Origin: Candidatus Binataceae bacterium
GTDB lineage: Bacteria; Desulfobacterota; Binatia; Binatales; Binataceae
NCBI GenBank assembly: GCA_024281015.1
Contig: JAMXLL010000309.1
Coordinates: 1-33,516 of the forward strand
Direction: 5' to 3'
Length of the DNA: 33,516 bases
Shown here: in pieces, positions 1-8,191 of the stretch
How the letters are laid out: each line of letters starts with the position of its first letter
Position numbering within the stretch: position 1 is the first letter of the stretch
Translations under genes and position numbers: made by a program
Notes under the pieces: model-generated
What the model saw: only the letters and a program-made list of their open reading frames with translations
Databases searched by the model: none
Told to the model about the DNA's origin: nothing

Positions 1-332
1 AGAAAGCTGTGTACCGAAAGCCCGGCGGCCGCAATAATGCCGAATTCTTCTGGATGAACACCGGTGTGATGGGCATGTTCCCGGCTGCGATGCAGAGCCG
101 TTAGCCGTTCGAGCCCGAAGAATACCAGGAAGCCCAGGGCGACTACCGGCATGACCGGAGTTGCAGCGCCGCCGACGTCAAAAATCTCCGGAATCACGTC
201 GAATAGCACTACTGCGATGACTGCCCCAGAGCTGAAACCTAGCAGAAGATGCAAGCGGTCGCGCAGGCGAATAGCAGCGATTCCACCAAAACAGGTTGAG
301 ACAAAGGTAAAGCATGCAAATATTATCGCCAT
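1..332 (-). CDS. ZIP-family metal permease, N-terminal part (runs off the window)
   Basis: Reading leftward from an ATG at 332, about 110 codons stay open to the window edge. ZIP permeases carry Zn or other divalent metals into the cytoplasm through an 8-helix membrane domain. Visible here are a first hydrophobic helix with a small-residue GG pair, a basic linker (RLRDRLH), a second helix (GFSSGAVIAVVLFDVIPEIF), a third helix (VMPVVALGFLVFFGLE), then a His-rich cytoplasmic loop (HAHHTGVHPEE). The last residues, GLSVHSF at the edge, match the start of the conserved HS(F)xDG metal-site helix of the family. An in-frame TGA lies just upstream, so ATG 332 is the only good start; the ribosome site (AAGG) is weak. 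It is divergent from the VOC gene. The C-terminal half is outside the window, so substrate cannot be judged. Confidence 0.75.
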   Translation of the reverse strand, partial: MAIIFACFTFVSTCFGGIAAIRLRDRLHLLLGFSSGAVIAVVLFDVIPEIFDVGGAATPVMPVVALGFLVFFGLERLTALHRSREHAHHTGVHPEEFGIIAAAGLSVHSF

Positions 333-513
333 CGCCTTGCTGCCAGCGGCTCACGTTACTTGGATGCGATGCCAATGTGAACCTCGCGAATCCTCGGAAG
401 ACGACCACGCCAACGTCTGTCTTTGATCTCTTGTGCAAATCGGCGTAAGAAGGCGTCAATCGAGCGTGGGCAGCTATACTGCTTAGCTCACGCCTTGGCA
501 CGGGAGGTCAACC

Positions 514-960
514 ATGTTGCAGCGATTGTTCCACGTCAATATTTGCGTGACCGATATGGAACGGTCGATCCGTTTCTATCAGGACCTGGGATTCAGCAAG
601 GTGAATGATTTTACCCTCGACGATCCGACCGTCGGCGATGCGCTGGGAGTGAAAGCGAAGAAGCTGCGTGGCGTTTTCATGCGCCTCGGAAGCGACCCCA
701 ATGCCCCCGTGCTCGACCTCGTTCAATTCATCGATCCGCCGACCCAGGGCCGGCCCTATCCGACCCTCAATAATATTGGTATCTGCAGAATTGCGTTTAC
801 GGTTGACGATATAGACCGGACTTATGAGGAACTCAGAGAAAAGCGAGTGGAATTCGTGGCGCCGCTCAAGAAATTGACCGGACCCGGCGGACGGCAGATG
901 GGTGTGGTTTGCTTCAAAGATCCTGACGGTACAGTGCTCGAATTAATAACCGGTATGTAG
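514..960 (+). CDS. VOC (glyoxalase/bleomycin-resistance/dioxygenase fold) protein
   Basis: A 148-residue single-domain vicinal oxygen chelate protein, the usual length for two beta-alpha-beta-beta-beta repeats. It opens with a typical first strand (RLFHVNICVTDMERSIRFYQ) and ends with FKDPDGTVLELIT. Two of the four usual metal positions are visible: His7 in the first strand and Glu143 in the last. The second-module strand reads ICRIAFTVDD where a His (HIAF) is normally found, and the strand LDLVQFIDP lacks an obvious Glu, so the classical glyoxalase I metal set is incomplete. The start ATG has a good ribosome site (GGGAGGT). A TATACT box lies at 475-480 without a convincing -35. Substrate is unknown; it is monocistronic and divergent from the ZIP gene. 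Confidence 0.85.
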   Translation: MLQRLFHVNICVTDMERSIRFYQDLGFSKVNDFTLDDPTVGDALGVKAKKLRGVFMRLGSDPNAPVLDLVQFIDPPTQGRPYPTLNNIGICRIAFTVDDIDRTYEELREKRVEFVAPLKKLTGPGGRQMGVVCFKDPDGTVLELITGM

Positions 961-1272
961 TTTCACAAAACGCGCAAGTAGCGCGGCGAGACCGAAGCGC
1001 AGATGGGCGTAGCGAGCTGCTCAAAGAGATGTGGGTCCGACATGGCATCGATGAAACCTCGACGGTTTATTTCGTGATGCCGCGGACAAGATAAGTTAGC
1101 CGGGGTCTTCCTCCGGTGGCACGGGCTTTAGCCCGGGAGGGCGAATACGAACTGGCTCCCGGGATCTGAAGATTGTATAGAGCTCATGGTCCACATTCCC
1201 TTCAACAGATTCACAGGCTGAAGCCTGTGCCATTAAGAGCAGACTTCTAACAGGAGGGCAGGGTGGCGCTTT
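961..1272. other. Gene-poor interval with a palindrome pair
   Basis: No gene that I can support lies between the VOC gene and the convergent histidine kinase gene. One frame stays open for about 40 codons after the VOC stop and ends near 1094, but it has no start or recognisable motif. The only clear structure is the inverted pair of palindromes at 1117-1232, annotated separately. Confidence 0.6.
1117..1232. repeat. REPIN-like inverted pair of short palindromes
   Basis: Two similar imperfect palindromes face each other. The left one (1117-1139) reads TGGCACGGGCTTTAGCCCGG on the plus strand. The right one (1211-1232), read on the minus strand, is TGGCACAGGCTTCAGCCTGT. Both share the pattern TGGCAC(G/A)GGCTT(T/C)AGCC, and each can fold into its own hairpin. 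Two inverted REP-type units about 115 bp end to end is the layout of a REPIN. It sits between two convergent genes, a common place for such elements. Copy number elsewhere in the genome cannot be seen from this window; no third copy was noticed here. Confidence 0.55.
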
Positions 1273-3612
1273 TCACGCGACCTGGTGCGTGGCAATTTCC
1301 GGCAAAGCAGCCGGCTGTTGCGGGACATAGCGGTTGATGGTTTCGAGCAAGGTGATCTTCTTCAAAGGTTTGCTGAGGTGCAGATTACAGCCGGCTTCTT
1401 GTGTCCGGCGCACCGCTTCCGCATCCGCCGAGGCGGTCAACGCGACGACTTGCGTGGGCAACCATCCGGCTTGGCTTTCCCAGCGGCGAATTTCCTCGAC
1501 CGCTGCATAGCCGTCGATCACCGGCATCTGAATATCCATAAACACCAGGTCATACCGGCTTAGCTTGAATTTACTGATGGCTTCGTAGCCATCTTCGGCG
1601 AAGTCGACCAAATGTGGAGTGCTCTTCATGTATGCTTTGATCAATGCCCGGTTATCCGGCGAATCGTCGGCAAACAGGATCCGCAGGCCCGTCTGGCTCC
1701 ACAACGTGCTCGCCTGCGGACCCCGCTGCAATTGACGCGGCGTGGGAGCGGCGTTCTGACCCACTACGGCCGCTACGGCGGCGAACAATTCGTGGCGCTT
1801 GATCGGCTTCACGACATAGTTGCCAATGCGCGATGCTTCTAACAGCTGCGTTTCCAGCTTGAGATTGCCGCTCGGCAACATCATGAGGAATCGTGCTTTG
1901 GATGAGCCCGCAAGCTTGGCGACCTGGTATCCGTCAACATCGGGCATGGAGTTGGCCATCACGATCACGTCGAACGGGGTCGACTGACGCGCCATCCGGC
2001 GGATTAGCTCAAGCGCTGCACTTCCGGAGCCTGCCACCGTGATTTCGGCTCCCCGATCGGCGAGCAGCGCACCAACCGCCTCGCAGACGGCATTATTGCT
2101 ATCCGCAACCAAAATCTTCCGATGGGAAAAGTCGGGTAGGGAGGCGCGATCGTGTTTCGGATGGGCTCGGGTTGCGAAGCGCGCGCTGAAGCGGAATATA
2201 CTGCCGGCCCCGGGCCGGCTCTCAACAGCGACCTCGCCATCCATCAGCGAAACCAGACGAGCCACAATCGCGAGCCCCAGACCGGTGCCGCCGTAACGGC
2301 GCGTGGTTGAGGAGTCAGCCTGGGTGAAAGGCTGGAACAGAGACTCGAGTTTTTCCGGCGCGATACCGACCCCGGTGTCACGCACCTCGAAGCGCAGCAG
2401 CCCCAAGCTCTCCGGGTCGGTCTGTAAACTAACCAGAACGTGTCCCCGCTCGGTGAACTTGATTGCGTTGCCCACCAGGTTTGTGAGTATCTGCCTGAGC
2501 CTAAAGGGGTCGCCGTCCACGAATTCGGGGACCTTTGCCTCGATGTGAGCGACCAGCTCCAAGCGCTTCTCGTGGGCACGAATCGCCAGCGTTTCGAGGA
2601 CACGGTCGACCACCTCACGGGGTGAAAACGGCGCACTCTCCAGACTAACCCGGCCGCTTTCGACCTTCGCGAGATCGAGAATGCTGTTGATCAACTCGAG
2701 GAGAACGTTGCCGTTATTGATGATGGTGTCAACATAACGGCGTTGCTCGCCGTTCAAGTCGCTCTCGGCCAGAACGTCGGCCATGCCCAGCACGGCATTC
2801 ATCGGCGTTCGGATTTCGTGAGACATGCTCGAGAGGAAGTCCGATTTGGCATGCGAAGCCGCAAGAGCCGCTTCCCGCGCCGCGATCAGCTCCGTTTCTG
2901 AGCGCTTGAGCTTGTCCAGATCATCGGCAATCTCCTGGCGATAACGGCCCCCGTAAATCGCGCATAGTTGCCTTATCCCGGCACCCGCCATCAGCGCGAC
3001 CCAATGCGTATAGAGCAATGGGTCATGGGCCGGACTATAAGCGGCAAACGCCGCCAGCCCTGTCAGCATCAACACATTGGCGGCGGCTTGCCAGCTTCGA
3101 CTCCATGGCAGTAGCGAAGTAACACCTATCGAAAGGACGAGCAAATCCACGAAGAACTGGTCCGCCCTCTCGCCGCCGATTCCGAGCAGCGTCGTAAACG
3201 CCACGATTCCGGAGGTGAGGATAAACGCGATCGGTTGCCAGCCTCGGCCAAGCCAGGGCTGAAGGCTGACCACGAAAAGCATTCCACCCATCAACAGGCA
3301 CGTAGCGCGAAGTGGCAGATGCGCGGCGAGTACGGATGGCGCCGTGCTTTCGCCTAATAGCGATGCCGCCTCGAACAGAATAATGACCGCCGCCGAGGCT
3401 TGAATCAGCCGAGCCGGCCAGGTCACGAGGTCCGATGTTCCGGAGCCCGCCGCACTTTCATTCGCCGCCGATGCACCGGCCGGTACAGACGGGGGTAGAA
3501 CGGCGGGCGGGGCAGCAGTGAGAGGTGCGTCATGTGCGCCGTCGCCGGCGTAACCAACATCAACACGCCCATTCGAGTTCGATTGCCGGTCCCTGTTTAC
3601 GACAGAAATCAA
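1273..3612 (-). CDS. Membrane hybrid sensor histidine kinase with two receiver domains
   Basis: A 779-residue hybrid kinase. Residues 1-60 are Pro/Ala-rich and low in complexity. Residues 65-220 hold about five to six hydrophobic helices with no recognised ligand domain. A coiled segment (222-255) leads to HisKA, with phospho-acceptor His265 in SHEIRTPMN. The ATPase domain shows its N box (NLVGNAIKF, Asn382), G1 box (DTGVGIAPE, 412-420) and G2 box ([10 protein letters not shown], 441-450). Receiver 1 (about 499-618) keeps Asp504 and Lys602, but the phospho-acceptor position is Ala553 ([11 protein letters not shown]). Receiver 2 (about 643-767) is intact, with Asp649/650, Asp693 and Lys748. 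The start is TTG at 3612, behind GGGGGGA; no in-frame ATG occurs before residue 108. No separate response-regulator gene is nearby, so output probably passes through receiver 2 to a distant partner. Confidence 0.92.
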   Translation of the reverse strand: MISVVNRDRQSNSNGRVDVGYAGDGAHDAPLTAAPPAVLPPSVPAGASAANESAAGSGTSDLVTWPARLIQASAAVIILFEAASLLGESTAPSVLAAHLPLRATCLLMGGMLFVVSLQPWLGRGWQPIAFILTSGIVAFTTLLGIGGERADQFFVDLLVLSIGVTSLLPWSRSWQAAANVLMLTGLAAFAAYSPAHDPLLYTHWVALMAGAGIRQLCAIYGGRYRQEIADDLDKLKRSETELIAAREAALAASHAKSDFLSSMSHEIRTPMNAVLGMADVLAESDLNGEQRRYVDTIINNGNVLLELINSILDLAKVESGRVSLESAPFSPREVVDRVLETLAIRAHEKRLELVAHIEAKVPEFVDGDPFRLRQILTNLVGNAIKFTERGHVLVSLQTDPESLGLLRFEVRDTGVGIAPEKLESLFQPFTQADSSTTRRYGGTGLGLAIVARLVSLMDGEVAVESRPGAGSIFRFSARFATRAHPKHDRASLPDFSHRKILVADSNNAVCEAVGALLADRGAEITVAGSGSAALELIRRMARQSTPFDVIVMANSMPDVDGYQVAKLAGSSKARFLMMLPSGNLKLETQLLEASRIGNYVVKPIKRHELFAAVAAVVGQNAAPTPRQLQRGPQASTLWSQTGLRILFADDSPDNRALIKAYMKSTPHLVDFAEDGYEAISKFKLSRYDLVFMDIQMPVIDGYAAVEEIRRWESQAGWLPTQVVALTASADAEAVRRTQEAGCNLHLSKPLKKITLLETINRYVPQQPAALPEIATHQVA

Positions 3613-4072
3613 AATTCCCCCCGTCTCCCGGATAGCGAAAGCGATGCCATCATTGTTCGTCGAGATGTTCTGTCCTAAAAAAGGTCTATGACAGTCAAAG
3701 TTGCAGTTAAGTGCCCGTCCGAATGCCTCCTGGCCGATACGGTCAGGCTATCTGTGGACAAAATGTTCTTGCGACCAAACAAAATGCTAAGCGGCAGCTC
3801 CAGATTGACACATCGCAAAGGATAACTGTGTCCCGAATAGGGGCTCATCCCCTTTGACCCCCACCCCGCCGGACCAGCCAGCTCGCATGCAGAGTGGGCG
3901 CGCGCAGCTCCTCCAGGAACTTGGTATGATGCGGGATGAGTGTTTCGAGGGTCGCGACGCTCTACATTGCAATCAAGCGGGACCACTGCTTCGAGAGGTT
4001 TCCCCCAGCAAAGTTAAAATTGACGGCTGCCGAAATCGTTTGCTAGCATCCGCGCGGGGCTTGGAGGAACCA
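3613..4072. other. Divergent intergenic region
   Basis: Space between the TTG start of the kinase gene (-) and the flavin reductase gene (+). An open frame runs into the reductase from 3854, but the ribosome site and family start point to 4073, so I read this stretch as non-coding. A probable promoter for the reductase is at 4020-4049. A short GGGG/CCCC hairpin near 3839-3853 has only a 5-bp stem and is not called. Confidence 0.5.
4020..4049 (+). promoter_or_regulatory. Candidate sigma-70-type promoter of the flavin reductase gene
   Basis: TTGACG at 4020-4025, an 18-base spacer, and TAGCAT at 4044-4049, followed by a GGAGGA ribosome site at 4063-4068 and the ATG at 4073. The -35 matches the consensus at five of six positions and the -10 at four of six. 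The leader would be very short, with a start point near 4056. Confidence 0.4.
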
Positions 4073-4549
4073 ATGCCGATTGACAAGAACGAACTGCGCC
4101 GCATTATGGGCCATTTCGCTACGGGCGTCACGGTGATCACCACTATTTCCAAGGACGGCGCGCCATATGGCCTGACTGCAAACGCGTTAACGTCAGTTTC
4201 GCTCGAACCTCCATTATTGCTAATTTCGGTCGACAAGAAGGCCGAAAGCTATTCTTATTTTGAGGAGAGCAAGGTTTTTACAATTAACATCCTCCGCGAC
4301 GACCAGGAGGGACTATCGCGCAGATTTGCAGTCAGCGGTGGCAACAAGTTTGAGGGCGTCGCTTATCATCGCGGCGCTAACAATGTGCCCGTCCTGGAGG
4401 ACACCCTGGCCCATATCGAATGCCGCCTTTATGCAACTTATGAGGGCGGCGATCATACCCTGTACTTAGGTGAAATACTCGAAGCTGAAACCCGCGAAGG
4501 CAAACCATTGCTCTTCTACCGGGGCGGCTACCGCGCCTTCTCCGAATAG
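4073..4549 (+). CDS. Flavin reductase-like (FMN-binding split-barrel) protein
   Basis: A 158-residue protein of the flavin reductase-like family. These bind FMN or FAD and use NAD(P)H to make reduced flavin, usually for a partner monooxygenase. Family features in order are MGHFATGVTVITT near the N-terminus, PYGLTANALTSVSLEPPLLLISV (flavin-binding loop and strand), a Ser/Thr-rich VFTINILRDDQ, the RFA segment, and the C-terminal HTLYLGEILEAE strand. The ATG at 4073 is chosen because GGAGGA lies 4 bases upstream and family members start just before the RxxMGxFATGV block; the frame is open further upstream. The partner is not fixed by context. The luciferase-like oxidoreductase at 13051-14124 is one candidate user of reduced flavin, but it is 9 kb away. 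A glycosyltransferase follows 25 bases downstream. Confidence 0.9.
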   Translation: MPIDKNELRRIMGHFATGVTVITTISKDGAPYGLTANALTSVSLEPPLLLISVDKKAESYSYFEESKVFTINILRDDQEGLSRRFAVSGGNKFEGVAYHRGANNVPVLEDTLAHIECRLYATYEGGDHTLYLGEILEAETREGKPLLFYRGGYRAFSE

Positions 4550-4573
4550 GAGGTGAGCCCGTGAGAGCTGCAG

Positions 4574-5398
4574 GTGAACCTCTCGGGAACCGGCCGTCCG
4601 CGCGATCGGGCTATGCGGAGGAGCAGCGAGCAACGCAAGCCCGGAAACTGCCACGAACGAACCCGCAGCGATCGCCGATTGTCGGGGATTTCGGTTTTTC
4701 TCCTGGCACATAACGAAGAAGGCAACATCCAACGCGTGGTCGAGGGCTTCAAGGCCGAACTCCCTAGGCTGACGGACGATTACGAAATTATCGTGGTGGA
4801 CGATGGCAGCTCTGACCGCACCGGACAAATCGCCGATTGCATGGCCATCACTGACCGTCGCATTCGGGCGGTGCATCATTCTTTCAATAGGGGCTATGGT
4901 GCAGCGGTCATTTCAGGTATAAACGCGGCCAGTAAACCATATGTGATATTGAGTGATGGCGACGGGCAGTTTGATCCGGCCGATGCTGTCCTGCTGGCGG
5001 AGAGGGTGAGTGATTATGATGTTGTGGTTGGGCGCCGAGCCCATCGTGCCGACGGCCTGATCAGGCAGCTAAACGGCAAAGCCTGGTCGCTTCTGATGCG
5101 CTTGTTGTTTGGATTGCGAATTACCGATGTGGACTGTGGTTTCAAACTCTTCCGACGCGATGTGCTCTCGAAGCTCGAGCTTGAGGCCAAGGGCGCAATG
5201 ATTACGACCGAGCTTTTGGCCAAGCTGGCTGGCCGGGGTGCTCGTATAACCGAAGTCAGCGTACATCATCTGCCGAGAATGGCAGGTGAGCAAAGCGGCA
5301 ACAGTTTGCGAGTCATAGCGCGGGCGTTCAAGGAATTGTTCACGCTCTATTGGAAATTGAGGACTGCCCGGCGGAGCCCTCATGGATATGGTGAGTGA
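4574..5398 (+). CDS. Family 2 glycosyltransferase (polyprenyl-phosphate mannosyltransferase/DPM1-like)
   Basis: A GT-A fold glycosyltransferase, 274 residues if started at GTG 4574. The nucleotide-sugar core is clear: SVFLLAHNEEGNI, YEIIVVDDGSSDRT, FNRGYGAAVISGI and the metal-site ILSDGDGQFDP. These are followed by the acceptor-side block MITTELLAKL and VHHLPRMAGEQSGNS typical of dolichol/undecaprenyl-phosphate sugar transferases. No membrane helices follow, so it is a soluble single-domain enzyme probably acting at the inner membrane surface. The start is uncertain. The best ribosome site, AGGAGG at 4548-4553, is spaced for a GTG at 4561 in another frame that reaches a stop after about 51 codons. 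The GTG at 4574, the ATG at 4613 and a TTG near 4679 all lack a good site. The family core begins only around 4685, so a short protein or an upstream frameshift is possible. Confidence 0.85.
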   Translation: MNLSGTGRPRDRAMRRSSEQRKPGNCHERTRSDRRLSGISVFLLAHNEEGNIQRVVEGFKAELPRLTDDYEIIVVDDGSSDRTGQIADCMAITDRRIRAVHHSFNRGYGAAVISGINAASKPYVILSDGDGQFDPADAVLLAERVSDYDVVVGRRAHRADGLIRQLNGKAWSLLMRLLFGLRITDVDCGFKLFRRDVLSKLELEAKGAMITTELLAKLAGRGARITEVSVHHLPRMAGEQSGNSLRVIARAFKELFTLYWKLRTARRSPHGYGE

Positions 5399-5527
5399 TA
5401 TCGCAAACGGGATGCGATCCGAACTAATTGGAGCGTAGTGAAAACGCCAAGAGAATGAAAAAGACTGCGTTTGTGAATATTTCGAGTGTTTGACGAAAAT
5501 GGCATGGCAATAGCTTCAACAAAGGTC

Positions 5528-5549
5528 GACGGCGTTTCTAATCGCCGTC
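5528..5549 (+). promoter_or_regulatory. Leader hairpin upstream of the small secreted protein gene
   Basis: GACGGCG and CGCCGTC form a perfect 7-bp stem around an 8-base AT-rich loop. The AAGGAGAAGG ribosome site lies about 10 bases further on. Placement in the 5' leader suggests an mRNA-stability or translation-control element. No protein-binding role is shown. Confidence 0.4.
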
Positions 5550-5571
5550 AGGAACCGAGAAGGAGAAGGAT

Positions 5572-5862
5572 ATGAAGCGTTCTGTTTCCCTGTTGACTGC
5601 GGCGCTGTTCGCCGGAGCGCTAGCGGCGCCGGTTCTCGCGCAGAGCCCGGCGACGGAGACTTCACCGGCGGCCGAACCCAGTATGGCCGCCCCCGCCGCT
5701 GAGTCGCCCAGCGCAGAAGCGTCCCCGACCACGACTCATCACCGGCGGCATCATCGTAGGCACCATAAGCATCATGCGGCGACCGAAGAGAGCAGTCCGT
5801 CGAGTGAAATGTCGCCGAGCGGCGGTGAAACTTCGCCGTCAGCAGCCCCAAGCGGGCAATAG
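5572..5862 (+). CDS. Small secreted Pro/Ser/Ala-rich protein with a His/Arg cluster
   Basis: A 96-residue protein not assigned to a named family. Residues 1-23 are a standard Sec signal peptide (MKRSV, a hydrophobic core, then APVLA before QSP). The mature part is low-complexity: Ala/Pro/Glu/Ser repeats built on SPAxE, a positively charged core HHRRHHRRHHKHH at about 56-68, then a Ser/Glu/Pro tail. The His cluster could bind transition metals or act as a pH-dependent charge patch in the periplasm; this is inference from composition. The ATG follows a strong ribosome site (AAGGAGAAGG) and a leader hairpin. A strong terminator lies 29 bases after the stop, so this is a separate single-gene unit and probably well expressed. 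Confidence 0.75.
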   Translation: MKRSVSLLTAALFAGALAAPVLAQSPATETSPAAEPSMAAPAAESPSAEASPTTTHHRRHHRRHHKHHAATEESSPSSEMSPSGGETSPSAAPSGQ

Positions 5863-5890
5863 ACGTGTTCGTAATTCGGGTGTGATCAAC

Positions 5891-5941
5891 AGCGCCCGTC
5901 CGGCCCTTAGCGGCTAGCTAGCGGACGGGCGCTCAGTTTTT
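5891..5941 (+). terminator. Rho-independent terminator after the small secreted protein gene
   Basis: AGCGCCCGTCCG at 5891-5902 pairs perfectly over 12 bp with CGGACGGGCGCT at 5922-5933. The 19-base loop contains a TAGCTAGC palindrome. After three bases a run of five T follows at 5937-5941. Confidence 0.85.
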
Positions 5942-6059
5942 AAGCTCGGGTATTACTGGCAGCAACATTCGCGAACTACTTTTTCCATTACCCACAAAAT
6001 CCTGCTAATATCCCCTGTCGGCCAGAGGCGGGCTGATTTGCCGTCCGGGCCGCGGTAAG

Positions 6060-6779
6060 TTGCAGAGACCATATTATTCGACATCTATCCTGTTGTTCGT
6101 TGGCGTCGCGCTGTTGGTGGCGCGCGGCAGCGCATCTGCGGCGCCCACGACCGGCAATCCCGATGTCAAAATTTGCGATCCTCTGGCCGACTTCTATCTG
6201 GGCGCCGAGAAGTATCCGCAAGCAATTCAACACCACCTGCTCGTCTTGCAGCGTGATCCTCAAAACGCACTCGCCTACTATCATCTCGGCTTCGCTTATG
6301 GGATGGTGGGAGACCGCCAACGCGAACTGGACGACTATCAGCGAGCGGTAGGATTAGGTCTTAGCAACTGGGATTTGTTCCTGAATATCGGGCTGTTGTA
6401 CATGGAAGGTGGCAGATTCGATTCAGCCAAGCAGGCACTTCAGCTTGCTGTTTTCCTCGCTCCATATCGTCCTGAGACACATTTTAACCTCGGTCTGCTC
6501 GATGAGAGGCTCGGTATTTACCAAGAGGCGGAGCAGCAAGTGCTGCTATCCCTGAGCATCGACCCCAATCAGGACGACGCCCGCAACACCTTGGGAGTGA
6601 TTTACGCCGAGCAGGGAAATTATCCGCGCGCACACCAGGAATGGGCTGACTTGGCCAAAGCTCGTCCGGACTATGCTCCTGCGCGCGCCAATCTGGCAAT
6701 TTTGAACCGAATCGAACATGGTGAAATCGCCGGACCCGCGCGCCTCAGCAGCGGCTTTGCCGAGGTACGCTCACCCTGA
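6060..6779 (+). CDS. Exported tetratricopeptide-repeat protein
   Basis: A 239-residue TPR protein with an N-terminal signal peptide (hydrophobic ILLFVGVALLVA, cleavage likely after SASA near residue 27). From about residue 45 to 215 it is made of consecutive 34-residue TPR units, recognisable by A/G-Y-P pairs: LGAEKYPQAIQHHLLVLQRDP, ALAYYHLGFAYGMVGDRQREL, DLFLNIGLLYMEGGRFDSAKQAL, HFNLGLLDERLGIYQEAEQQV and ARNTLGVIYAEQGNYPRAHQEW. TPR arrays hold partner proteins, so a periplasmic scaffold role is likely; the partner is unknown. The start is TTG at 6060 with only a weak ribosome site. No ATG occurs before the repeats, and the TTG is the start that keeps the whole signal peptide. The downstream carboxypeptidase is about 125 bases away and may be cotranscribed. 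Confidence 0.85.
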   Translation: MQRPYYSTSILLFVGVALLVARGSASAAPTTGNPDVKICDPLADFYLGAEKYPQAIQHHLLVLQRDPQNALAYYHLGFAYGMVGDRQRELDDYQRAVGLGLSNWDLFLNIGLLYMEGGRFDSAKQALQLAVFLAPYRPETHFNLGLLDERLGIYQEAEQQVLLSLSIDPNQDDARNTLGVIYAEQGNYPRAHQEWADLAKARPDYAPARANLAILNRIEHGEIAGPARLSSGFAEVRSP

Positions 6780-6904
6780 GTTGGAGAACGACTTATAACG
6801 CGGCCTTCTCCTGGTTTTCTGCTGGAGTGGGGGACTGGAAATGGCAGCGTGCCGGGATTTGTTACAGCAATTCCCGGACGGTGACATTCAGACGGGAGGG
6901 AACC

Positions 6905-8191
6905 GTGGCGATCGACGGCGGTGGTTGTGTAGAGGATGCAGGTAAGCTGACGGGGGTACGGCTTCGTCGCTTTTCAGGGTCATGGGCAATTTGGCTGGTA
7001 GCCGGGGCAATTGGTCTGTTGCCGGCACGTTCGGCAATGGCTTCGCACGGTCATCGGCGCCATTACCATCACCGGTTCGTCTATCACCGTCCGAGGGAAG
7101 TCGTTCCGTTATATCACGCCGCATTGATAGAAGACGCGGATACCGGCAACGTCTTGTACTCATATAACGCGACGCTTCAATGGCCGCCCGCGTCAATGGC
7201 CAAAATGATGCTGCTGTTGGTAGCAGAGGATCAAATCAGGTCCGGACGGGTGTCTCTGAGCGATCCCGTGAGGATTTCTGAGCGCGCGGCACTCACCCAG
7301 GGATCGCACCTGGGTCTGCACGAAGGCGAGATTTATCCCCTCGGCGAGCTGATGAAAGCCGCCTTGATTCGCTCAGCCAATGACGCAGCAGTTGCGGTAG
7401 CCGAAAAGATCGCCGGTTCTGTCGAGGGCTGCGTGCGCCTGATGAACCTCAAAGCCCGCTCTCTGGGTATGGACAATACCTACTATGGGACGGTCGACGG
7501 GTTGCCGCCCGTTCCCGGCCACGATGTGGACTATACAACCCCACTCGATCTGGCCACACTGGCGCGCGCAATAATCCATACTACCACGCTGCTCCAATGG
7601 TCATCCCTCGAGGAAGCCCCGTTCGACGGGGGGGTGGCGATGCTGCGCAATACCAACCATCTGATTGGCCGCCTTGAAGGATGCGACGGACTCAAGACCG
7701 GATTTACCGTTAATGCCGGCTTCAATCTCACCGCAACTGTTAAGCGGGGCGACATGCGGCTGGTTTCGGTGGTGCTGGGCGCGCCTTCGAATCGAGAACG
7801 CTTCGAGCAGAGCGCACGCCTGCTGAGTTGGGGTTTTGACAATTTTGATCGGGTTGAGGTGCTCCGGCGTGGCGAGCCGCTACCCGTAGAGGTTCAGGTG
7901 CAATCCGGCGGCATGATCCAACCGGTATCTGAGAGTGACATTGCCCTCGTGCTGCCCAAACGGCAGATTCCTGATGTAAAGCTCAAGTATGATATCCCGC
8001 CTTCGATCAGCGGACCCGTGGCCTACGGTGACACCATAGGTCACGTCAGAGTACTGGACGGCGGAGACGTCATGACTACCGTCGACGCAATTTGTCCGCT
8101 CAACAAGGCGCTGCCGTTTTCCGGACAGACCAGCTATGGCAGCAGGCCAATCAATCCTATCGCAATGAGTCCTCCGGGGGAGAGTCGATGA
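6905..8191 (+). CDS. D-alanyl-D-alanine carboxypeptidase, PBP5/6 type (peptidase S11)
   Basis: A penicillin-binding carboxypeptidase that removes the terminal D-Ala from peptidoglycan stem peptides in the periplasm. Numbered from GTG 6905 (428 residues), all three active-site motifs are present: Ser97-Met-Ala-Lys100 (SxxK), Ser157-Ala-Asn159 (SxN) and Lys264-Thr-Gly (KTG). A signal peptide spans about 20-47 (SWAIWLVAGAIGLLP, then SAMA). It is followed by an unusual His-rich stretch HGHRRHYHHRFVYHR at the mature N-terminus. The C-terminal beta-rich PBP5 domain follows the transpeptidase-fold domain, but I see no clear amphipathic membrane anchor at the end. GTG 6905 is preferred over an upstream in-frame start at 6827 because GGGAGGGAA precedes it directly. 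The stop overlaps the ATG of a tiny basic ORF. Confidence 0.93.
   Translation: MAIDGGGCVEDAGKLTGVRLRRFSGSWAIWLVAGAIGLLPARSAMASHGHRRHYHHRFVYHRPREVVPLYHAALIEDADTGNVLYSYNATLQWPPASMAKMMLLLVAEDQIRSGRVSLSDPVRISERAALTQGSHLGLHEGEIYPLGELMKAALIRSANDAAVAVAEKIAGSVEGCVRLMNLKARSLGMDNTYYGTVDGLPPVPGHDVDYTTPLDLATLARAIIHTTTLLQWSSLEEAPFDGGVAMLRNTNHLIGRLEGCDGLKTGFTVNAGFNLTATVKRGDMRLVSVVLGAPSNRERFEQSARLLSWGFDNFDRVEVLRRGEPLPVEVQVQSGGMIQPVSESDIALVLPKRQIPDVKLKYDIPPSISGPVAYGDTIGHVRVLDGGDVMTTVDAICPLNKALPFSGQTSYGSRPINPIAMSPPGESR

Noticed and set aside
3854-4072. N-terminal extension of the flavin reductase by 73 codons
   Set aside because: GGAGGA directly before ATG 4073 and the usual family length support the short form.
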